Origin: Amantichitinum ursilacus
GTDB lineage: Bacteria > Pseudomonadota > Gammaproteobacteria > Burkholderiales > Chitinibacteraceae
Direction: 5' to 3'
Assembly: GCF_001294205.1 (NCBI RefSeq)
Contig: NZ_LAQT01000001.1
Coordinates: 434,001-498,000 of the forward strand
Length of the DNA stretch: 64,000 nt
Under the pieces are notes generated by a model. It ran no database searches and had not been told where the DNA came from. It saw only the letters and a program-made list of their open reading frames with translations. Position numbers and translations under genes: made by a program. Shown piece by piece: positions 55,046 through 64,000 of this stretch (positions are counted from its first letter, which is position 1; the number at the start of each line of letters is the position of its first letter).

Positions 55046-56275
55046 ATGACGGACCCTCGCCAGCAAGCCGCTGCCCACAGCCTGCGCTTGATGCTGCTAC
55101 TCAGCGCGTTGATGTCGTTTTCATCGATCGCCACCGATTTGTATCTGCCTGCCCTGCCCACGCTGGTACGCGATTTACATGCCGATATCGGCCGGGTGGA
55201 ACTGACCATTTCCACTTTTCTGATCGGCTTTAGCCTGGGGCAAGTGTTATGGGGTCCGATCAGTGATCGCAAAGGTCGGCGCGGACCGATCGCGGCCGGG
55301 CTGCTGCTGTTTGCCATCGGTTCGATCGGCTGCGCCAGCGCCACCAGCATCACGCAGTTGCTGGTCTGGCGCGTGATCCAGGCCGTGGGCACATGCGCCG
55401 GGCCGGTGCTGGCGCGGGCGATGGTGCGTGATGTGTATCCGCGCGAACGCTCGGCGCAGATGCTGTCGTTGCTGATACTGATCATGGCGGTAGCGCCGTT
55501 GGCCGGGCCGTTGCTGGGCGCGCAAATCCTGCAGCGATCGACATGGCGCGCCATTTTTGGCGTGCTGGCCGTGTGTGGCGTGGCCGCGCTGGCCGCGTTG
55601 CGCTGGCTGCCCGAAACGCTGCCGGCCGAGCTGCGTCATCGCGCCCCGTTGCGCAATACCTTCGCCGAATACGGCCAGCTGCTGCGCGATCCGCGCTTGC
55701 TGACCTACGCCCTGGCGGGCGGCTGTTATTACGGTGGTTGCTACGCCTTTATCGCCGGCACGCCGTTTGCCTATGTTGGCTACTACCACGTCGCCCCCAC
55801 CGCTTTTGGCTTGCTGTTCAGCGTCAACATCATCGGTTTGATGGCGATGAATTTCCTGAACACGCGGCTGATTCCGCGACTGGGCAGCGAGCGCCTGTTC
55901 CAGGTTGGCGCATTGATCGTCGCAATGGCGGGCGTGGCCCTGATCATCGATGCGCGCAGCGGCTGGGGCGGCGTGGCGGGCCTGGCGGTGCCGATCTTTT
56001 TCTTTATGGCGCCCAGCGGTTTTATCGTCGCCAATTCGGTGGCCAGCGCGCTGTCGTTCTTTCCGCGTCAGGCCGGCGCGGCCTCGTCGCTGCTGGGCGC
56101 GGTGCATTACGGCAGCGGCGTGCTGACCGCCGCGCTGTTGGGCTGGCTGGCCGACGGCACGCCGTGGCCGATGGGGCTGATCGTCGGCGTGGCGGGCATC
56201 GCCTGCCTGGCCATCGCCTTGTTGCCGCGCCTGCACCCGGCGTTCTCATCCCGGACCGCGCCAGCGCGTTCCTGA
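55046..56275 (+). CDS. Bcr/CflA-family multidrug efflux MFS transporter
   Basis: 409 residues from the ATG at 55046. There are twelve hydrophobic helices, and the family first helix and loop reads IATDLYLPALPTLVRDLHAD. The MFS motif A is GPISDRKGRRGPI, and antiporter motif C is present as LILIMAVAPLAGPLLGAQI. Bcr/CflA members export bicyclomycin, chloramphenicol or sulfonamides by proton antiport. It is divergent from LysR regulator 1 and is followed after 29 bases by an SDR gene, so the two are probably cotranscribed. Confidence 0.92.
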   Translation: MTDPRQQAAAHSLRLMLLLSALMSFSSIATDLYLPALPTLVRDLHADIGRVELTISTFLIGFSLGQVLWGPISDRKGRRGPIAAGLLLFAIGSIGCASATSITQLLVWRVIQAVGTCAGPVLARAMVRDVYPRERSAQMLSLLILIMAVAPLAGPLLGAQILQRSTWRAIFGVLAVCGVAALAALRWLPETLPAELRHRAPLRNTFAEYGQLLRDPRLLTYALAGGCYYGGCYAFIAGTPFAYVGYYHVAPTAFGLLFSVNIIGLMAMNFLNTRLIPRLGSERLFQVGALIVAMAGVALIIDARSGWGGVAGLAVPIFFFMAPSGFIVANSVASALSFFPRQAGAASSLLGAVHYGSGVLTAALLGWLADGTPWPMGLIVGVAGIACLAIALLPRLHPAFSSRTAPARS

Positions 56276-56304
56276 GCTTTCCACATCACACAGGAAAATA
56301 TCAA

Positions 56305-59336
<3,032 letters not shown>

Positions 59337-59477
59337 GGACTGACTCCGGTGAAGGTGTAACAAGAGAAAACAGCACGCCTGGGCTGATCATAGAACGTTG
59401 TGCCGCCCGCGCACGGCTGCTTGCCGTCATCAAATAGTAAGCGGCCACGGCGGCCGTCCTGCGGTGCTTGCGGGCGT

Positions 59478-60254
59478 TTATTGTTTCGCGCTGGCGGCCA
59501 GATTTTTTTCCAGCGCATCGCGCATGCGCTGGGCGGCGGCATCCTGGCTGGCATCACTCAGTCTTTGCGCCACCTGACGGATCTGCGCCGCGCTGATGCC
59601 CACATGCAGGCTGATGCGAACATGCGATTGCAGTTGCGATTCCACACCGGTCAATGCGGCCAATGCGCCGATGGTGGCCAGTTCGCGGCTGGGCCAGTCC
59701 AGGTTGTCACGCGCAAAAATATCGCCAAACAGATGCGCTTTTAAAAACTGGTCGATAGCGGGGGCAAAGTCGAACAAGGGGCCTTTGACGGGCGCGCCGG
59801 TCAGTTGCGTCTGGTTGGCTGTGCCTGCGGCCAAAGCCTGATCGCCCGCGGGCACCGGGCCCGGCTCGCGCCCCGGCGCATCGCTTATGCCGCGCTGCTT
59901 GCGCGCCTTCAGTACTTTCATCAATGCACTCAAACCGTTCAGGCTGCGCGGAAAGCCGGTGTAGGCATACATCTGCACCAGAATTTCTTTGCTCTCGCTG
60001 ATCGTCAGACCCGCATCGAGCCCGCGATTGAGCGCGGCATCCAGCGCGGGCATATCGCCGATGGCCGTCATCGCAGCGATGGGGGCGATGGCGAGTTGCT
60101 TGTTGGAAAGCGGGCTTGCGGTGTGTTCGGCAGTCATGGTCGTGGGGTCTCCGGAATTCGTGGCGGCAGCCGGGCTGGCGGACGCATTCACCACCCCTGC
60201 CGCCGCCAGAGCGAGGGCGACGCCCAGGCGTTGAACAAACGTTGATGTGCGCAT
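59478..60254 (-). CDS. Secreted carboxymuconolactone decarboxylase family protein
   Basis: 258 residues. A signal peptide (VQRLGVALALAAAGVVNASA) is followed by two CMD-like helical repeats. The first is LDAALNRGLDAGLTISESKE with MYAYTGFPRSLNGLSAL, and the second is WPSRELATIGALAALTGVES with LHVGISAAQIRQV. The AhpD-type CxxC is absent, so peroxidase activity of that kind is not expected. Secreted double-CMD proteins of this sort are often encoded next to LysR regulators and aldo/keto reductases. It lies 124 bases downstream of a LysR gene on the same strand. Confidence 0.87.
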   Translation of the reverse strand: MRTSTFVQRLGVALALAAAGVVNASASPAAATNSGDPTTMTAEHTASPLSNKQLAIAPIAAMTAIGDMPALDAALNRGLDAGLTISESKEILVQMYAYTGFPRSLNGLSALMKVLKARKQRGISDAPGREPGPVPAGDQALAAGTANQTQLTGAPVKGPLFDFAPAIDQFLKAHLFGDIFARDNLDWPSRELATIGALAALTGVESQLQSHVRISLHVGISAAQIRQVAQRLSDASQDAAAQRMRDALEKNLAASAKQ

Positions 60255-60317
60255 CAGTCAGGGCTCCCGCCGGGGTAAGGGTCGGTCGCCTATTCTTCCG
60301 GGTTTGAGCCAGCGCGA

Positions 60318-60352
60318 TAAGCCGCATAAACGGCATGGGCTTATGCGGTTTA
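60318..60352. promoter_or_regulatory. Inverted repeat between LysR gene 2 and the CMD gene
   Basis: TAAGCCGCATAA and TTATGCGGTTTA form a 12-base stem with one G-T mismatch around an 11-base spacer. T-tracts are short, so it may be a regulator site for the CMD gene rather than a terminator. Confidence 0.4.
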
Positions 60353-60378
60353 TTCATCAATGCCGCGCGCCGCTGCGG

Positions 60379-61272
60379 TTATGCGTGATACCGCAGGGTT
60401 TCGATGACCAAGGCCAGCGCAGGCGAAGCCTGATGCCGATTGGCGTAATAGATGTGCAGCGCGGGAAACGTCGGGCAAAAATCGGGCAACACCGTCTGCA
60501 GGTGGCCGCTTTCCAGCGGCGCGCGCACCAGGGCCACGGGCACGTAAGCGAGACCGCAGCCGGCCAGCGCGGCTTCCACCGCCATGCTGATCTGGTTAAA
60601 TACCCACGGCCCGTCCACGCGCACTTGCAGGCTGCGGCCGTCTTGTTGCAGCTCCCAGGCATATAAGCCGCCGCGCAGGGCAAAACGCAGATTAATGCAT
60701 AGATGTCGGGTCAGGTCGGCGGGGGTTTGGGGCGTGCCGTGTTGTGCCAGGTATTGCGGCGTGGCCACGATGCACACCGGCGTTGCCGCGGAAATCGGTA
60801 TCGATGTCATGTCTTTGGCAATCTGGTCGCCAAAGCGCACGCCTGCATCAAAGCGTTCACTCACGATGTCGGTCAGGCCTGTATCGATATTCAATTCGAT
60901 CCTGATATCGGGGTGTTGCCGCTGCAGGCCGGACAGTTTCGGCCACAACACCGTCTGTGCCGCAAAATCCGAGGTGGTGATGCGCACGGTGCCTGCGGGT
61001 TTGTCACGTAATTCGCCCAGCGCGGCCAGTTCGCGGGTGATGGTGTCAAAGCGCGGCGTGACGCTGGCGATCAAGCGTTCGCCCGCCTCGGTGGGCGCCA
61101 CGCTGCGTGTGGTGCGCGTGAGCAAGCGCAAACCCAGTCGGGCCTCTAACGCCCGGATCGCGTGGCTTAATGCCGATTGCGATACGCCCAGTTGGGCCGC
61201 AGCGCGCGTAAAGCTGCGCTCGCGCGCGACCACCAGCAGCGCATAAATGTCTCGAAGGTTTTCGCTGGACAT
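60379..61272 (-). CDS. LysR-family regulator 2
   Basis: 297 residues from the ATG at 61272, with AGGAG nine bases upstream. The HTH is YALLVVARERSFTRAAAQLG, then VSQSALSHAIRALEARLGLR and TRTTRSVAPTEAGERL. The effector domain follows with FGDQIAKDMTSIPI. The stop of the upstream LysR gene 3 is only 17 bases before this start, so the two regulators are likely cotranscribed and are close paralogues of equal length. The probable downstream target is the CMD gene. Confidence 0.92.
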   Translation of the reverse strand: MSSENLRDIYALLVVARERSFTRAAAQLGVSQSALSHAIRALEARLGLRLLTRTTRSVAPTEAGERLIASVTPRFDTITRELAALGELRDKPAGTVRITTSDFAAQTVLWPKLSGLQRQHPDIRIELNIDTGLTDIVSERFDAGVRFGDQIAKDMTSIPISAATPVCIVATPQYLAQHGTPQTPADLTRHLCINLRFALRGGLYAWELQQDGRSLQVRVDGPWVFNQISMAVEAALAGCGLAYVPVALVRAPLESGHLQTVLPDFCPTFPALHIYYANRHQASPALALVIETLRYHA

Positions 61273-61289
61273 GTGCTGACGCTCCTCGC

Positions 61290-62183
61290 TCAGGCGTTGT
61301 AGCGCAACGCGTCGATCAGCAGGCTCATCGCGCGCGAAGGCTGGCGTCGGTTGGGGTAATACAAATGCAAACCGTCCCAGGTTGGGCACCAGTCTTGCAA
61401 CATCGGCGCTAACAAGCCGCTCTGGATGTCGGCCGCCACCATGTCCGCGGGCAGGTACGCCAGGCCAAAGCCGGCTCGGGCGGCGTCGAGAATGTCGTAG
61501 GCGTTATTAAAAACCAGTTGCCCCTCCACCCGCGCACCCAACGCCCTGCCGTCGTTGACGAATTCCCATTCATACAGCCCGCCATAGGTAGAGGTGCGCA
61601 GATTGATGCAGGTGTGCGCAGTCAGGTCGTGTGGTGTTTGCGGCAGTGTGCGCCCGGCCAGGTAAGCGGCCGCGCCGACCACCACGTTGCGAATATCGGG
61701 GCCGATGCGTACTGAAATCATGTCCTGCGCCAGTTCCTGGCCAAAGCGCACGCCCGCGTCATACCCCTGCGCGACGATATCGACGCTGGCGTATTCGTTG
61801 ATCAGCTCGACTTTGATATCAGGGTATTGCGGCAGAAATGCGGCCAGCCGCGGCCATAGCGTGCTGCGAATCGCGTAATCAATGGCGGTGATGCGCACCG
61901 TGCCGGTGGGCTGATCGCGTAATTCGCCCAACGCCAGAATATCAGTCTCGATGCCGTCGAACTCCGGCGCCAGTCGGTCGATCAAGCGTTGCCCGGCTTC
62001 GGTCGGGGCCACACTGCGCGTACTGCGTGTGAGCAACTGCACGCCCAGCCGCGCCTCTAGCTGGCGCACTGTATGGCTAAGCGACGGTTGCGACACGCCC
62101 AGTCGAGCCGCAGCGCGAGTAAAGCCGCCGGCCCGCGCCACGGCAAAAAAAGCCAGCAAATCGCCGAACTGATCGCGCGCCAT
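61290..62183 (-). CDS. LysR-family regulator 3
   Basis: 297 residues; AGGAG lies nine bases before the ATG at 62183. The HTH is FFAVARAGGFTRAAARLGVS, then QPSLSHTVRQLEARLGVQLL with TRSTRSVAPTEAGQRL. It is a near twin of regulator 2 in size and layout (PTGTVRITAIDYAIRSTLWP matches PAGTVRITTSDFAAQTVLWP there). It is divergent from an MFS transporter gene starting at 62332, the likely target. Confidence 0.92.
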   Translation of the reverse strand: MARDQFGDLLAFFAVARAGGFTRAAARLGVSQPSLSHTVRQLEARLGVQLLTRSTRSVAPTEAGQRLIDRLAPEFDGIETDILALGELRDQPTGTVRITAIDYAIRSTLWPRLAAFLPQYPDIKVELINEYASVDIVAQGYDAGVRFGQELAQDMISVRIGPDIRNVVVGAAAYLAGRTLPQTPHDLTAHTCINLRTSTYGGLYEWEFVNDGRALGARVEGQLVFNNAYDILDAARAGFGLAYLPADMVAADIQSGLLAPMLQDWCPTWDGLHLYYPNRRQPSRAMSLLIDALRYNA

Positions 62184-62331
62184 TAATGAATTTCTCCTAT
62201 AAGTGCATGCCCATTCTAGCGACTAGTGGGGGTGAAGGCGACTGCGTAAAGTGCAGCCTGAACCCGAGCCAGCTGGGCCGCCGTTGCCGTCGCCTGCGGG
62301 CCTGTCCCACTCAACCCATGGATTTTCAAGT

Positions 62332-63489
62332 ATGGATAAAAGCAGTAACGCGCTGGTCTGGAAGCTCACGTTTGGCGTGTTCGGCATCCTGACCACCGAA
62401 CTCGGAATGGTCGGCATCTTGCCGCTGGTGGCCAGGGTGTTTCAGGTGAGCGTGGCCCAGGCGGGGTGGACGGTCAGCCTCTTTGCGCTGGGCGTGGCGG
62501 TGGCAGGCTTGTTTATGCCGGCGGTGTTTGCTGGCGTTAACCGCAAATACGCAATGTTGCTGGTGCAGGCGATTTTTGTGCTGGGCAACCTGACCGCGAT
62601 GTACACCAACGACTTTAACGTGCTGCTGGCCAGCCGACTGATCCCCGCGTTGTTCCACCCGATTTATTGTTCGGCGGCCTTTGTGCTGGCCGCACAAGCA
62701 GGTGGCGCGAAAGAGGCGCCCAAAGCGGTGGCGCGCGTGATGATGGGGGTATCGGCGGGCATGGTATTTGGCGTGCCGGTGACGAGCTACATCGCCAGTC
62801 TGTCGTCATTTAAAACCGCGATGCTGTTCTTTGCGGCCGTCAACGGCATTGCGTTGCTGCTGACCTTGCTGACCGTGCCGTCACTGCCGGTCGCGCAACG
62901 CGCGTCGTACGGTGCGCAATCAAGCGTGCTCAAGCGCGGCGTGACCTGGGTATCGCTGGCCACGGTGGCTTTGATTGCGGCGTCCATGGCCAGCGTGTAC
63001 AGCTATGTGGCGGATTATCTGCAAAACATTACACATGTGTCGCCCTCCATGCTGAGCGCCATGTTGTTGCTGTTTGGCATCGCCAGCATTTACGGCAACC
63101 CGGTTGCCGGCAAAGTACTGAGCAAATACACCACGCGCCCGGTGCTGCTGTTTCCGTTTGCGCTAGGTGCCATCTACCTGGCGCTACTCGCGCTGGGCCA
63201 CTACGCCTTACCGATGTGCGCGCTGATCTGCCTCTGGGGCGTTATTTACGGTGCCGGCAATAACTTCCAGCAATACTGGATCAGCTCCGCCCTCCCCACC
63301 GCCCCCGACCTGGCCAATGGCTTGTTTTTGTCGTTCGGCAATATCGGCATCGTGCTCGGCACCTCCATCGGCGGCGCATTAATCGCAGACCGCGGCGTGC
63401 AATCCATCCTCGCAGGCGGACTGGCGCTGCTGGTGCTGACGTTTGTTTCGGTGGTGATGCGGTTGCGGTGGTTCAACCAACCCGCGTGA
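62332..63489 (+). CDS. MFS transporter (DHA1 family)
   Basis: 385 residues from the ATG at 62332, giving MDKSSNALVWKLTFGVFG; longer starts lack a ribosome site. There are about twelve helices: FGILTTELGMVGILPLVARV is the typical first helix of AraJ/YdhP-type sugar or drug efflux carriers, and LIPALFHPIYCSAAFVLAA matches the family fourth helix. Motif A is weak (MPAVFAGVNRKYAMLL). It is divergent from LysR regulator 3. The substrate is unknown; efflux is more likely than uptake. Confidence 0.88.
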   Translation: MDKSSNALVWKLTFGVFGILTTELGMVGILPLVARVFQVSVAQAGWTVSLFALGVAVAGLFMPAVFAGVNRKYAMLLVQAIFVLGNLTAMYTNDFNVLLASRLIPALFHPIYCSAAFVLAAQAGGAKEAPKAVARVMMGVSAGMVFGVPVTSYIASLSSFKTAMLFFAAVNGIALLLTLLTVPSLPVAQRASYGAQSSVLKRGVTWVSLATVALIAASMASVYSYVADYLQNITHVSPSMLSAMLLLFGIASIYGNPVAGKVLSKYTTRPVLLFPFALGAIYLALLALGHYALPMCALICLWGVIYGAGNNFQQYWISSALPTAPDLANGLFLSFGNIGIVLGTSIGGALIADRGVQSILAGGLALLVLTFVSVVMRLRWFNQPA

Positions 63490-64000
63490 TATCGCGCCCG
63501 ACTGTGCAGCGGCTTTGAATCGCAAGCGTCCAGCGACCATCCGAACGAAGCAGGCCGAGACGCCAGCATCCCCCTTTTGCTCCGGCCACTTTGGGTGGTG
63601 GGTCTAGACCCACCGTATGGGACCGCCGCGTAGCAAGCCCAAAGCGTTAAGCAAGCGCACCACTCATTCACAGTCACGGCCCAGCCCCCACGCCCACCCG
63701 ATGTTGCGCAGCAACGAGGCAGCAATCGTGGCTATGCCGCGCCATCTCCTGAGCGCGCGAAGGTAGGAGACCAGCTTTACCGGGCTCCGACTGAGCGTCG
63801 CGTCCGCGGAGCGGCAGCTATGCAACCCAAAGGATGTGCTTGAGGCTTTTGACCTACCCCCGCATTGCGGCAGCTAAGGGCGGCCTCTTTGGTTACTTTC
63901 TCGGCTGTAGGAGAAAGTGACGTGCTCCCGGGCACCCCCGGGTATCAAAACGCGCCGCAGGCTACGCGTTTAAAGGTTTTGACCGCCAAAACCCAAAACC
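63490..64000. other. Gene-free right end with repeats
   Basis: No supportable gene is seen in these 511 bases. A single family-A repeat unit lies at 63593-63616. A hairpin GTTACTTTCTC / GGAGAAAGTGAC lies at 63892-63921, and CCCGGG-rich palindromes follow near 63927-63942. The stretch from about 63790 reads like a dispersed non-coding element; translated, it gives short FGYF-type fragments that recur in many proteobacterial genomes (from memory). Confidence 0.5.
63593..63616. repeat. Single family-A repeat unit
   Basis: GGTGGTGGGTCTAGACCCACC plus GTATG matches the units at 6369-6464 (GGTGGGTCTTGACCCACCCTAT) with one central change. No partner unit was seen within the window. Confidence 0.6.

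Noticed and set aside
63246-63725. A 159-codon minus-strand frame at the right end
   Set aside because: About half is antisense to the MFS gene, and the rest is repeat sequence with low-complexity Trp/Gly/Cys content.

Overview
The window is GC-rich DNA with short intergenic gaps, densely coding on both strands, and reads as the chromosome of a Gram-negative betaproteobacterium. Pointers are a 180-kDa-type NAD-glutamate dehydrogenase, a DUF1631 protein, an OmpA-type porin, PEP-CTERM surface proteins, DctA and many LysR regulators. AdhE and the chitin-degrader-like gene mix would fit a Neisseriales/Chitinibacteraceae-type organism, but no rRNA or other phylogenetic marker is present, so the family is inference. 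No tRNA, rRNA, CRISPR array, prophage or complete insertion sequence was seen.

Layout. 1-6372: a tightly overlapping Bat-type operon (MoxR ATPase, cut by the left edge; DUF58; DUF4381; two VWA proteins, the second with a TPR; BatD). 6469-7896: a divergent HxlR regulator and NmrA-type dehydrogenase. 8151-17671: NAD-glutamate dehydrogenase, DUF1631 protein and the ABC-F ATPase YheS. 17995-24598: a FecR/DUF6600 protein with a Gln/Pro-rich tail, a DMT exporter, AdhE and a GNAT acetyltransferase. 24647-33432: mixed single genes (Tat-exported glycosidase, TMEM175-type channel, small secreted proteins, a DUF2726 protein, DUF2252, a SYLF lipoprotein, a glutathione transferase, an OmpA-family porin). 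33735-35945: an OsmC-YcaO fusion. 36190-40104: a PEP-CTERM cluster of three intact genes and one decayed copy, interrupted by a small membrane peptide and an M24 peptidase. 40167-47049: a DUF1254 protein, a three-gene operon built around a flavin oxidase-methyltransferase fusion, and dctA. 47153-52805: a PAP2 phosphatase lipoprotein, a TetR regulator with a palindromic operator, a second phosphatase lipoprotein and a di-haem peroxidase. 52873-63489: a redox/efflux island with two aldo/keto reductases, an SDR, a zinc alcohol dehydrogenase, a carboxymuconolactone-decarboxylase protein, three LysR regulators and two MFS exporters. The last 500 bases hold repeats only.

The strongest candidate for an undescribed system is the DUF805 / flavin oxidase-methyltransferase fusion / secreted orphan operon at 41965-45580, whose start and stop codons nearly touch or overlap. 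Other notable items are a BIME-like repeat family present at three intergenic sites, the PEP-CTERM pseudogene, the TetR-phosphatase-peroxidase unit, and a PAP2 phosphatase carrying an autotransporter-type repeat without a barrel.

Start sites were reassigned wherever a Shine-Dalgarno sequence or family N-terminus argued for a start inside the longest open frame. All family assignments come from reading motifs; no database search was run.
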